Below, piece by piece: positions 1 through 11,588 of a DNA stretch of 64,000 nt. The position numbers and the translations under genes were made by a program. The DNA is from Amoebidium appalachense (Eukaryota > Ichthyosporea). The notes below the pieces were generated by a model. That model did not search any database, was not told the origin of the DNA, and saw only the letters and a program-made list of their open reading frames with translations. Location: contig CAVNZM010000011.1 of the NCBI GenBank assembly GCA_963693365.1, forward strand, positions 8,494,001 to 8,558,000. Reading direction: 5' to 3'. Position 1 is the first letter of the stretch. Every line of letters begins with the position of its first letter.

Positions 1-37
<37 letters not shown>

Positions 38-81
38 AAAGCAATGTCATACACACACACACACACACACAAAAACAATGT

Positions 82-112
<31 letters not shown>

Positions 113-156
113 CACTAAAGCAATGTCATACACACACACACACACACTAAACAATG

Positions 157-217
<61 letters not shown>

Positions 218-236
218 TGTCACAAACACACACACA
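1..236. repeat. (CA)n microsatellite with interspersed AATGTCA motif
   Basis: Almost pure CA repeat, interrupted at roughly regular intervals by a short phrase containing CAATGTCA (near 43, 78, 121 and 153). It is therefore a degenerate higher-order tandem repeat of a CA block plus spacer. The reading frames across it are poly His-Thr or Cys-Val and are not genes. From 237 to 785 I see a G run (about 446-480) and ordinary AT-rich DNA with no supportable gene. Confidence 0.9.
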
Positions 237-447
237 GGATATAGGAGGAATAACTGTTGCAACGAAGACGAAGAAGGGGAAAGAAACGGGGCCCGGGCTC
301 TATTCATCCAAACACACAGCGGCTAAAGCTAAAGTTCAAACCAAAAAAAAAAAGGAAAAAGGTCCCCACAAGCACCTAAACTTAGTACATTACAGAATGA
401 AACGTAAACTTTCCCGAATACGAAAAAAGCGCCGGGGAGGGGGGAAA

Positions 448-484
<37 letters not shown>

Positions 485-785
485 TCCGGTGTGGATAAAA
501 AAGGTAAAGATATAGAGGGAAGAAAACTCAGCGTCGCGTTGCTTGACTCACCAGACGACTTTTTCAAGCTTCAATTTCTATCAAAATCGTGACCGTAAGA
601 AGAAATATCATTTACGTACCAGACGATCACGTGACTACTACTGATATAATTACAGAATATTTATTAGAGTCGAATACAAACTATTGGAGCTAGCTACGTT
701 AAAGAAACTTTCTTCTACAAACCCGGGCTTACATGTAGTAATACAAAATTTTGGTACACCAAAAGTACAGACTAATCAGGGCTAG

Positions 786-1955
786 GCACTTGTCAGCAGC
801 GACACACATGGTGGCCCGCTGAAGATAGAGTTCCCCGCTCCCCGCTCGGTCCACGGTGTTCGCGTCGAGGGCGCGAGGGTGCATTCCGTGTACGACGTGT
901 CAGAGGGCTCCAACAGATTGGTGCTGGGGCTGTCGTTCCTCGACTCGCCAGATGGCCACCACCCGGGCTCGTGGACACGTTCGACTGCAGACATCTACGT
1001 GCCGGTCGGGCACTATACAATCGGCGCCCTGTGCGCTGAATTGGAGGCCCGTCTAGATCAGGCCATCGCCGATTGCTACAAGCCCTCGTACAACATTGAT
1101 GACATCGCAGACCTCCTCGACGTGTTCCCGGATGCAGTCCCGTACTACGCAAAGGTCACACACACGGCCGTCATCAAGGCCGCCGCCGAGCGCAATGGCG
1201 AGGCATGGACCCGCCAGGAAGACTTCCTCGCAAAGGACAGGTGGGCGCCGCGCACGTCGGGCCCCGCCGATCACCTGGCCCACGAGGTGCTGCAGCTGGC
1301 GCAGATACACTATCGGGAGAACCCTTGGGCATGTCGAGAGCTGGCAAACGAGCGTGACCCACACAACCGCTTCAAGTGGCCGTTCCACCACACGCTCTAC
1401 TCGTTCATGTCCCCGTCACAGCTGGCGATTCCCGATCGCCTGGTCATCAGCATCCACCACCACAAGACACTCACACCCGACGTCGTCAAGCACTGGGCCC
1501 CATATGCAACTGTCCCTACGTTTACCCTTGATGTCCCACGCGGCCTTGCGCGCGTCCTGGGTTTCGAGGTCGGCGGCCACGTCAGTCACAGCCTCACCAG
1601 CGGGTTGCCCCCGCTTGCAAGATACTTTGACGGCCGCGACCACGCTCCAGTGGCCGAAGGCGACCAGCAGCTTCCCTGCGCCGCAGACAACATCCAGTGC
1701 ATCGTCGGGTGCATGCCTCCCCTGGCGCCTCGGGGCACGCTGCTGGTCAACGTCATGCACGGCGAGACAAGCCTGCAGGGCCGCATCGTGTCCGCGGGTG
1801 TTCACGGCGCCGCCTGCGGCATCAGTGAAGACCTACAAGCGTCGCCGCAGATAGCCACGTCGCTCGAGCACGTCGCTGGGCTGCGTGTGGCGGTCGTGGA
1901 TGAGATGGGGTACAGGGTCGGTGGTCGCTTCACCGTCCTAGTTGGGATCAAATAG
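786..1955 (+). CDS. Capsid/penton-like virion protein, 5' incomplete
   Basis: Open frame of about 390 codons ending in TAG. A stop at 783-785 bounds it upstream and no ATG lies in frame before the conserved-looking part, so the start is missing or a non-ATG codon (GTG at 879). The N-terminal third reads like minor-capsid/penton proteins of polinton-like and large DNA viruses: a beta-strand segment (IEFPAPRSVHGVRVEGARV), then a VPVGHYTIGALCAEL segment matching the common 'P-G-x-Y-T-x-x-x-L' pattern, and later a RVLGFEVGG segment like the recurring 'lGF' strand. Charged and GC-rich codon use continues to the end. Family assignment rests on pattern recall, not on a search. Alternatives are a phage-like structural protein or an unrelated viral ORF. 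Confidence 0.5.
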   Translation, partial: ALVSSDTHGGPLKIEFPAPRSVHGVRVEGARVHSVYDVSEGSNRLVLGLSFLDSPDGHHPGSWTRSTADIYVPVGHYTIGALCAELEARLDQAIADCYKPSYNIDDIADLLDVFPDAVPYYAKVTHTAVIKAAAERNGEAWTRQEDFLAKDRWAPRTSGPADHLAHEVLQLAQIHYRENPWACRELANERDPHNRFKWPFHHTLYSFMSPSQLAIPDRLVISIHHHKTLTPDVVKHWAPYATVPTFTLDVPRGLARVLGFEVGGHVSHSLTSGLPPLARYFDGRDHAPVAEGDQQLPCAADNIQCIVGCMPPLAPRGTLLVNVMHGETSLQGRIVSAGVHGAACGISEDLQASPQIATSLEHVAGLRVAVVDEMGYRVGGRFTVLVGIK

Positions 1956-2001
1956 CCGCTCGCGGTCTTTGGGTTGGAGGTAATGCTGGTGTCTCACAGT
2001 G

Positions 2002-2409
2002 ATGTATCTGATACTGGTCGTGTGTGTCCTATGCGCACTGACGTTTGCTGCAATTGCGGCTCGGTACAGGGTGGCGTCGGGGTGGCGATCGTTGCGTGCG
2101 GCCATGGAAGGTCGTCCACTGCCCGACCCTGGACCCTACGCGGGCTGCGACGCAATCACGTGCGGACAGGCGCTGTACGACAAGTACCTCGCCGAGGGCT
2201 TCGACGCCGACAGCGAGACCGTCCCGGACTGCCGCAGCTGCCCCAGGGTCCATATATCGAAGAAAAACGGGCTCCGCTACTGGGACGTTAACAAGGGCGA
2301 GTGGTTCTCACAGACACTTCCATACCAGGTCTTCGCCGTGAACTTGCGTGGCAGGTGCGCCTGGACTGCCCGTGTGGCATCCGCGCTGCGCCGCAAGCCG
2401 CTCAAATAA
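2002..2409 (+). CDS. Small single-pass membrane protein of the virus-like block
   Basis: 135 codons from ATG 2002 to TAA 2409. Residues 2-21 are strongly hydrophobic (LILVVCVLCALTFAAIAA) followed by basic residues, so this is a signal anchor or single transmembrane helix. The rest is soluble, with cysteines near DAITC, VPDCRSC and RGRC, an aromatic segment (YWDVNKGEWF) and a basic C-terminus (RRKPLK). It starts 46 bases after the capsid-like ORF and ends 30 bases before the next ATG, on the same strand, as in compact viral gene clusters. I do not recognise the family. A virion membrane or disulfide-linked surface protein is a guess. Confidence 0.5.
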   Translation: MYLILVVCVLCALTFAAIAARYRVASGWRSLRAAMEGRPLPDPGPYAGCDAITCGQALYDKYLAEGFDADSETVPDCRSCPRVHISKKNGLRYWDVNKGEWFSQTLPYQVFAVNLRGRCAWTARVASALRRKPLK

Positions 2410-2439
2410 GCTTGCCAAATAGGACTGTGTGCGATTTTC

Positions 2440-3119
2440 ATGTGGGTCTACCAAATGGACTTGCCCCCGTCCCAGGTTTTCCCTCGCCGCCCCAGCGTGT
2501 CTACCTGGGTGTGGTGCCTGTGTGCCTTGTTTGTCCTGCTCGTCATCTACGACGCCAACAGGCCTCGCTTTTACCGCTACATCACCACCCTCAAGTGCAG
2601 GCGCCCATGCGGCATATGCAACAGCTGTCCGGTCTGCCCCCCCGAAAAGAAGTGCCCAGATTGCCCCACCTCACCAACATGCCCCACCCTGGCCCCCACA
2701 AAGTGCCCCACGTGCCCGACCTGCCCCACCTGCCCCCCCAAATAGAAGTGCCCCGACGACCTGCCCCAACGCCCCATGGCCAAACGTTGTCGTGAAGAAG
2801 GAGGAGCCACCAGCCACGAGCACGCTGGCAAGCGGCAAAAAGATCGTGGGGTCCAGCACATCCACGGAGAAGATCGTGTCGCCCGACGGTCGGTACCAAC
2901 TGATGCAGTGGGGAGACGGAAACACAAAGGTCTCCGAACGCAGCACCAACAAGACCCTCTGGGCACACAACAAGACCAACAACGGTACCGCGCCTTACTC
3001 CCTCGTCATGCAGGAGGACAAGAATCTGGTTGGTGGTGTACGACGCGAATAATAAGGTCATTTGGGCGTCGAACACCTACCGCAAGGGGAAGGTGGGCAC
3101 GGCGATCCTGACAATCTAG
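2440..3119 (+). pseudogene. Broken membrane-anchored B-lectin-like protein
   Basis: Starts at ATG 2440, with a transmembrane helix around residues 23-39 (VWCLCALFVLLVIY) followed by a Cys-Pro-rich stalk of CPxCP repeats. The frame stops at 2745 just after a seven-C run (2733-2739). The +1 frame continues without a stop into Cys-Pro and basic sequence and then a bulb-type (B-) lectin-like domain: SPDGRYQLMQWGDGN, then LWAHN, then SLVMQEDKNLV. That frame is lost again near 3030, although the next strand (VIWASN type) is readable in another frame, and a TAG stands at 3117 inside the lectin repeat. I read one original protein of anchor, stalk and lectin with two indels and a nonsense codon. Assembly error in the C run could explain the first break. 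Not reconstructed here. Confidence 0.6.
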
Positions 3120-3175
3120 AGCGACGGCGTCGCCTACGTGCGCGATGCGTGTGTATGCCTGCACATATACTCGTC

Positions 3176-3993
3176 CACACGTATGCCTGTGCGGATTTCT
3201 TCGATAAGTATCGAGGAGAAAAACATGGGAATAAATCCGGTTATTTTATTTCAAGTAGTATGACATTCCTGCACGCTACCAGTCGTGCGGAATACAACTG
3301 TATTCTCATGTTTCGAATAGTTCATAGCACCTTCCCTGCCTTCAGGAGCTCTATGCTACTGTAACACACAGGCACCAACGAGAAAAACAAGGGCAAAAAA
3401 GTCATAATCAAACATGACTCGTTTCAACCCCCCCCCCCCAAACACACACACACACACAGAAAAATACACCCGGACACATGCGCACACGCGCACATACACA
3501 CACCAAATCTTGAACAATCACAGGTGTGTGTGCACCAGCGGGCATTCACAATTCCCTCTAGCAAAGCGTATGGAATACACAAAACGGCTTGTAACAAGAA
3601 CAGCTCCAGACAGAAAACCAGAAACATATCATAAGTACGTGGGACAGTGAGAAAGAAATATGACTATTTGTTATCAGTTAATTACCCCTCAAATAAAAAT
3701 GGAAACAAAAATAAAATTAAAACTATATAAATCAACGATAAAATGGTCCGACACAGAATGGTTGGGAGAACGATGTAATATTCGTTTACGGTTTCATTCC
3801 AACAAGAGCCACCAAAAACACGGTAAGATATCATCGTAAATTCCTTTTTTTTTAACCCCAAAGAACCTGAAGAACGGGCAAACTAACAAAACAAAAAACG
3901 TTGAAAAGTCGCACGACGGGCAAATCGCGAAGGAAAGAGATGTGTAGAAGGCTTGCGCTGTTAGCTCTTGTTGTTGAGAGCGCGGATGGGGGC

Positions 3994-4077
<84 letters not shown>

Positions 4078-4270
4078 TGTGTGTGTGCACGTGCGTGAAC
4101 TAGAATGTGTTTGTGTTCTTGTTGTGTGAGTGTGCAGGGAGAAAAAAAAAGCGGTTAGATTATTACACAACATCATACCTGACGAAAGAAATGGAATTGC
4201 ATTGGCGATGATGGTGAGGGTGAATGTGTAATTGTTGAGTGTTCCGGGCAAGAGGAGAGAGGGGTGGGGC
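3176..4270. other. Gene-free stretch with CA/GT microsatellites
   Basis: AT-rich DNA with a C run plus CA repeat at 3428-3510 and a GT repeat at about 3994-4087. No coding signal was found beyond frames made by the repeats. The 3' exon(s) and UTR of the CK2 gene upstream on the minus strand may lie between here and 4974, but no exon could be assigned. Confidence 0.6.
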
Positions 4271-4279
4271 AGGGGCGAG

Positions 4280-4640
4280 GGTTAGAATGCGTTTTGGAGT
4301 ACGAAGTACACAAGAACAACGGATAACACGATGCAGAATGCAAGCCACACATAAAGAGTATGCATAATAACCAGAGCCCATCCTCAGGGGGGGCCCACGT
4401 CATCCACAGTACCCGAGTTTCGACCCATTCACCTCCTCAACAAAACCCCAAATCAGATAACTGTTTCACTTGAACATGAGTAGGTCACCCGTCTTGATCA
4501 GAGACGAGCAGGGTTGCTTATGCAGGCAAGGGCAGTGGGAAAGGCCGGGGGTTTTAGTTGCAGCAGTAAGCAGAAGCAAGAAAACTATAGATAGGAACTC
4601 AGGAGACGGGGCTTCTAGGAAGCTCCCCCGTCGATACTTA
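4280..4640 (-). repeat. Dispersed repeat, copy near the CK2 3' end
   Basis: About 360 bases whose minus-strand sense matches the repeat at 12985-13520: a block with GATCAGAGACGAGCAGGGTT (plus strand, about 4497-4516), a GGGTCGAAACTCGGGTAC box at about 4412-4429 (minus sense), an AGAGCCCATCCTCAGGG block (about 4373-4389, plus strand) and a GAACTCAGGAG block (about 4593-4603). Blocks are in the same order and spacing, with base changes and small indels. It flanks G runs on the plus strand (poly-C in the repeat's sense). It looks like a SINE-like or MITE-like family. Confidence 0.65.
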
Positions 4641-4799
4641 AGTCGATACTTCCCTGGGGGGGGGGGGGGGGGGGATTCGTTGACTGGTTACATTGTGCGA
4701 AGTACACAGACAATGTACTCATGACGAAAACCCCATTGCAGATAAGCAGTAATACACAAGCGCGTCGTGCTTTTTTTTTTTTTTTTTTTTTTTTTTTTC

Positions 4800-4930
4800 C
4801 CAGGGGAAAGGGGGGAGGGTTTGAATGCGGAACACGGCACGAAGTTCAGAACACGATGAGAGCATGGTGCACAGGATACACGCACAGGCAAACATTCAAG
4901 TATGCAACATAAGCCATGCGCACAGCATGG
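4800..4930 (-). repeat. Dispersed repeat, partial copy with poly-C tail
   Basis: On the plus strand the segment starts with a short G-rich run, then reads TTTGAATGCGGAACACGG, then CGAAGTTC, GCATGGTGCA and ACATTCAAGTATGCAACAT. The same blocks in the same order follow the G run at 13001-13090. In the minus-strand sense this is the 3' end of the element, ending in poly-C. It lies about 45 bases downstream of the last resolved CK2 exon. Confidence 0.7.
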
Positions 4931-4974
4931 GAGGGGGGGGGGGGGGGGGGGGGGGGGAGGGGGGGGGTGCATAC

Positions 4975-5058
4975 CGAAGTATGGGTGAGACATTGCTTCC
5001 TTGGCTGTCAACCGTTCCTATTGGTCGAAAGAAGAAGGGAAGTGAGTGGGTTAACCAG

Positions 5059-5102
<44 letters not shown>

Positions 5103-5187
5103 CTAGTGATGGCAGTGATGATGATGATAATCATAATAACAAACCCTACATCACTCCCCTCTAAAAATGCATGCATGCACGCACGCA

Positions 5188-5218
<31 letters not shown>

Positions 5219-5892
5219 GCACACCCACACGCACACGCACCCACACACACACACCCACACACACACCAATACAGAGGAAGACGAGAGAAAGGTTGCTGAC
5301 ACACATGCAAGAGAAACCCTAACTTCCATGTTTCCACACCCATTCTCCAATTTCTCTCTGGAACGAACAACCCCATCCCCCCCCCCCCCCCCCCCCCCCG
5401 GTAACTCTTTGTGGGGCGGAGGGGTATGTGTGCATGGGGTTGCGCACACACATCTGTGTGTGTGCGTGTGTGCGCACGCGTGCATGCGTGCTTGTGATCC
5501 TGTGTGCCCCACTCCCCCCCCCCCCCCCCCCCCGCACCCCCCCCTTCACCCGCAACCCTCCCCCCTCCCCTTCCCCGCCCCTCCCCCTCCCCCCAACACA
5601 CACCCACCCACACCCACACTCAATCCCCCCTCCCCCCCTCCCCCCCCCTTTCCTCTCCCTCTCTCACGTACCTGGTGGTCGTATCTGAGCAGTTTGTTCA
5701 AAAAGTCGATGGCTTCATCACTGACGAAGTGTTGGTTCTCGGCAGTCACAAACTTGCTCCAAGGCTTACGAGGTAGCCTGGAGGGGGGGGGGGGGGGGGG
5801 GTAGACTTTGAGTACGAGGCACAAATTCACAAGAAATGAAGTAGTGGAGGAGTTGCAAGCGGAGGGAGGGAGGGAAAGGGGTGTGTGTGTGT

Positions 5893-5936
<44 letters not shown>

Positions 5937-7861
5937 GGTGGGGGGGTACGGATGTCTTTTGAATTGTGCTTGCATGTGTTCAAACTTCATGCACCATTTC
6001 ATGTTAACCCCTAGCCGTTCGCCGATGCATTTTTGCATCATTTTCAAAAATAAAGGCATCAGCGACCTTCGAAAATAAATAGCGCCTGACGCGCAATAGT
6101 CATGACGCTAGGAATTTCTGCCTAACTTAGTATATGTTTTCTACTTTCGAAAAACACCAAAAACGCCGGGGTCAACTATGTTTTTCTGTTTCTTGTGGGT
6201 GTTTTGCCTAACTGTGTCTATATTTTCAGCGAGTGGCCCCCCAATTTTTGAACGCTGGCGGCAAGAGGATGCCCAGGATTCACGGATTCCGGCCCTGGTA
6301 TCGATCAGCTGACAAAATGCATCAATCCGATTTGCTGAGATCTTTACGGGGATTCATATGACGTAACTGTCTTGAAAGAAACCCCGCCGCTGTTGGCAAA
6401 ATCGGCACAAATCACGTTCATAACACGTGCGGACACATAGGAACACGCCGTTTTTTTTTTTTACGGGACACAAAGAAAGACATATGTACATGTGCTTGGT
6501 GCATTGTTGTCCACTTTGGCCGCCTTTAATGATTTTTTTCTATTTTTCAAAGCTGGTCGATTTTGGCCTCCGGGCGATTAAACATGGATGCCCTATGCAC
6601 TTTTCTTACACGTACTCCCATATATCCGATGTCTGCACGGGCCCACACGAGCCAACCATGAGCCAATGACCTCCATAATTCCATCAAATGCCAACGTGCA
6701 AATACGCCAACCATGATCATCCCCTGATTATTAGCCAATCACATGCATGCCATGACAATCACACACATTTATCAATCACGTGACGCACCTCTGAGCCAGG
6801 GCGGTGTCGAAGTATGAGTCCAGCTCCAGGCCGTACTTGTCCAGGTACTCGTGAAGCTCATCCGTGCCCAGCACCTTGGCTATCTGCAAATCACATAATG
6901 TGTTTGCAATTTGCAGAGCATCAAATAACACCATAAAGATTTAGAAGCATCATGATAAGATCATGCAGTGTGCCGAGAATGTTGGCTGTCTACAAATCAC
7001 AAGAGAGAGCAGTTAAGATTAAAAGCATTTATAATGTGGTTGCAATTTGCAGAGCATCAGATAACACCATAAAGAGTTAGAAGCATCATGAAAAGATCAT
7101 GCAGCGTGCCGAGAATGTTGGCTGTCTACAAATCACAAGAGAGAGCAGTTAAGATTAAAAGCATTTATAATGTGGTTGCAATTTGCAGAGCATCAGATAA
7201 CACCATAAAGAGTTAGAAGCATCATGAAAAGATCATGCAGCGTGCCGAGAATGTTGGCTGTCTACAAATCACAAGAGAGAGTAGTTAAGATTAAAAGCAT
7301 TTACACAATACAGAGCCTTACGAAAAAAGCGGATTTTCGGAAGATGGGTGAGGAGTGAGGAGGGTGGAAAGAGGAGAGTCGTCTTTTTATTTTTTATTTT
7401 ATTTTTGTTTTATTTTTATTTTTATTATTTTTTCGGGGGGAGGGGAGGAGGGGGGGAGGGATCGCAAAAAGTTTTACAGAGTCAAAAGTACACATTCATG
7501 ACGGACAACATAAAAGTATCACCAGCAAAGCCCGTCCCCAGCAGAGGTGGGAGGGGCGCAGGGGTGGTGGAGTGGGTGTGTGTGAGGGGGGGGGGGGGGG
7601 GACCAGGAGGGAAGGATGGAAAGAGAGAGGAGAAAGGGGTGGGGGATGGAGAGGGGAGGGAGAAACTTCATAGAGGGGTCTATTATTACCTTTACGAGCT
7701 GGTCGTAGTTGTCGTGGCCGTGGAAGAAGGGGTCCTTCTTGAAGATCATGCTGGCAAACATGCAGCCCAGCGACCACATGTCCAGGCTGTAGTCGTACTC
7801 CTGAAGGTCGACAAGGAGCTCTGGACCCTGTGTGCGTGTGTGTACGTGTGTGTGTGTATAT

Positions 7862-7894
<33 letters not shown>

Positions 7895-7981
7895 GGGGAA
7901 GGACGGGGAAAAAGGGGTCAGTTGGTGTGGGTGTGGGTGTGGGTGTCAGTTTGTGTGGGTGCAGGCTTGTGTGTGTGTGTG

Positions 7982-8012
<31 letters not shown>

Positions 8013-9502
8013 GTGCGTGCGTTCGGGGGGGGGGGGGGGGGGGGGTGATGTTTGCGTTAGAGGGTTGGAAATATGGAGGAGACAACAAAAAGCAACAACA
8101 AAACGTCACAAAGGTGGGAAATCCAAAATCAAAACATTTTAAGCGTGCAGGTAGAAGACACTTGAACAGAGCCCAAAATCAGGGGGGTTCCTATGCCTCC
8201 ACAAAAGCATGGGGGGGAGGGGCCAGGAGAGCAGGAGGGTGAGTGCGGGTATACGATTGTGTGGGAACACGGATGTGTGAGTGCGTGTGCATGTGCGTGT
8301 GCGTGTGCGTGTGCGTTGGGCGTGGGACGGGGGGGGGGGGGGGGGGTACGTGTCCGTGGATGGATGTGGGTTTAAGTGTGTGTGTGTAGTTGCAAGTGTG
8401 TGCCCGTGTAGGTGTGTGGGTGTGCAAGAGTGGGTGTGCTGGTGTGTATGAGTGTGTACGTGTCTCAATGGGCGTGGGTGGGTGTGAGGTGTGTGGTGTG
8501 GGGCGTGGTTCTGTGTCTAAGAGTTAGACTTATGGGAGGATGTGTTGGGTTCGAGGTGTGGGATACAGGTGTGTATGTAGACCTGAGAGTCCAAAAGAAG
8601 CTCAGTGCACACATCTACGTACGTGTACGTGCGTATGAATGTATGCTTGCATATATATATATATGTATATGTGTATATGTGTATATATGTGTATATATGT
8701 GTATATGTGTATATGTGTATATATGTGTATATGTGTATATGTGTATATATGTGTATATGTGTATATATGTATATATGTGTATATATGTATATGTGTATAT
8801 GTGTATATGTGTACATATATGTAGATGTGTATATATGTGTATATGTGTACATATGCAGATGTGTGGGTCCGTGTATTTGTTCGTGCGTGCGTGAACGAGT
8901 CAGGATGTGTATGCTTCTACTGTGGCTGTGCGCACAGGGGCATTGAGATGTGTGCGCGTACGTGTGGTCTGTACATGTATGTGTGCGCCTCTGAACGGGT
9001 GTGTGTGCGTGGATATGGTGTGTCGTGCGTCCAGGAAATGTGTCCGTGGCTGTATGTGTTTCACAGGTGGAGAGGGGGGGGGGGGGGAGGGGAGGGAGAG
9101 AGGGAGGGGGGGGGGGGGGGGGGGGGGTCTAGAAGCAAAAAAATAGAGTCTACGGGTGCATGGGTGATGGTTGGTGGGTCGGTGGGCAGGGGCATACTTG
9201 TGCACTTTAAAACCCTGTTTTGCATATGCCTGCTTATGCCCCGGCACTACGAATTACTTGTGTAAATGGGTAATGCTCACACACGCAAAACAGACACACA
9301 CAAACAGAAAAGACAAAAACACGCGCGCCCACCCACCCACCCCCACCCACCCACCCACCCACCCACCCACACACCCACACACCCACACACACACACACCT
9401 TGTAGTATCTGGATGCCACTCTGACGTTGTACTCTTGGTGTGGGTGGTAGAACTCGGCAAGACCCCAATCGATGAGACGCAACTGAAAATGTGTGTGTGT
9501 GT

Positions 9503-9538
<36 letters not shown>

Positions 9539-10257
9539 CTGTGTGTGTGTGCGTGTGTGTGTGTGTGTGCGTGTGTTACACAGTGTGTGTGCACCCGCGC
9601 ATGTGCATGTGCGTGGATGTATGTGTGTTTGTGTATGTACATGTTTGTGTGTTTGCGTGTGCACGTGTGTGTGAACGCATGTGGGAAGGGATAACTGGAG
9701 AGAGTGAAAAGGGAAAGGGGCACTTAGTATGCGGCACACACCATGCTTACATGCAGATAAGAACAAATACAACAGTGGAAAAACATCTTTATGTCGGCGA
9801 GAGAGGGGCAAAAAGCAGGGGCGGAAGGATAGGTGTGTATGCGAGGCCAAAGTGACCCTTCCCCTCGGGACGTCTTAACCCCTAAACTCTTTCTCCATCT
9901 TACCAATCCCCAATGCCATCCTCCCTCTCTACCCTCCCCCTCCCCCACCTCTATCCCCCCCCCCCCCCCCTCACTCTCTCTACTCCCCCCCCCCCCCTTC
10001 CCGCTCCCCCGGCGGTGGCAACACCCCATCGCATCATCAACACACCAGACACCTACACTCCACTCTATTGCTCCCATTTACTGCCTAATCTACTTTAGAG
10101 CCCCCCCTCCCCCCTGCCTCCCTCCCCAAAAAAAAAAACACTCACAAACAAATAATTCATAATTCAGCAACTACCTTCTTCTTCTCATGGTCGATCATAA
10201 TGTTGTGGGGTTTGACATCACGATGCATAATTCCCATTGAGTGGCAGTAGTCAAGCG

Positions 10258-10335
<78 letters not shown>

Positions 10336-11237
10336 ATGTGTGTGTAGTTGTATGGTCGGGTGGGTCAACGTGTGTTTGTGTGTGTGTGTGTGCCTGGGGC
10401 GCGCAAGGGGGGGGGGGGGGGGGGGGGGGGGGGAGGAGGCAAAGGTGTGTGCAGGAGGAGGTCAGAAAGGGAGACGGAGTGATAAAAGTTGAGATATGTA
10501 TGTGTGGGAGGGTGTGGTGGGGGGATTCAATACATCAGAGGGTGGAGGAAAGAAAAAGCAAACTAAAACAAAAAAACTAAAACAGCACTAACGCCAAAAG
10601 AAACCTGCAGGGAAGAAACACCCCCACAGAAACCAATCATCAGAAACGTTTCGATGCCCCCAAAACGAGCAGATTTCGACTGTCTGTCTCCCCCCCCCCC
10701 CCCCCCCCCCCCCCCCACCAACCCCTCCTCCACACAACACACTATGACCACCACACACACTGACACTCGTCCTCAAATCTCTCGTCCCTCTGCCCCGCCT
10801 CCCCCTCCCCCCCCCCCCTCCCCCTCCCCTCCCCTCCTTACTCCCGCCCACTTCATCCCCTTCTTCTTTTTTCCCCTCATCTCCCCATACCCCTCCTCTC
10901 CCCCCTTTCCCCATCCCCCCTCCCCCCCCCCCCCCCCCCCGGCACCTCCCCCACCAAACACCCCGTTCTCACTCCCGAATACCCCTTCCACCACCTAAAC
11001 GAAATGAAATAACTAGGAAGAAAACACAAGACAAAACCATCAGCAGATGTAACCCTCCCCCCCCCCCCCTTCCACCCCCCCCCCCTCCCCACACACACAC
11101 ACACATATATATATATATACCTTGAGCAGTTCATAGATGTAGTAGCGGTTGTCCAGGTCTGTGAATGTCGGGTAGAGCACCTTGAAGTCCACGTTGTTGA
11201 TGTGCTCAAAGATCAGGGAGGGGGTGTTGGACTGTAC

Positions 11238-11287
<50 letters not shown>

Positions 11288-11297
11288 ATGTGTGTAC

Positions 11298-11354
<57 letters not shown>

Positions 11355-11500
11355 TGTGTGCGTGCGTGCGCACGCGCGCGGTTTGAGTGAGTGAGTGTGT
11401 GTGTGTGTGTGTTTGTGTGAGTTTGTGTGTGTGTGCGCGTGTGTACGTGTTGGTTTTGTGTGGGGTGGACGGAGCCGGGGGGGGGAAGGTGTGTGTGTGC

Positions 11501-11588
<88 letters not shown>

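Larger units (their letters stand above)
786..3175 (+). mobile_element. Endogenous dsDNA-virus-like fragment (GC-rich gene block)
   Basis: A block of about 2.4 kb, clearly richer in G+C than both AT-rich flanks, with at least three consecutive same-strand intronless ORFs separated by only tens of bases. This packing differs from every host gene in the window. The first ORF has the layout of a capsid-type protein of protist dsDNA viruses. The second and third are small proteins with an N-terminal membrane segment, and the third carries a lectin-like domain. Both ends stop abruptly: the first ORF has no ATG and the last is interrupted. I infer a truncated, decaying integrated virus or polinton-like element. 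I see no polymerase, integrase, packaging ATPase or terminal repeat in the window. Confidence 0.55.

Noticed and set aside
1053-1805. Minus-strand ORFs inside the virus-like block
   Set aside because: Antisense shadows of the capsid-like ORF; no pattern of their own.
6893-7300. CRISPR-like direct repeats
   Set aside because: Whole 136-bp units repeat head to tail without unique spacers. It is a tandem intron repeat.
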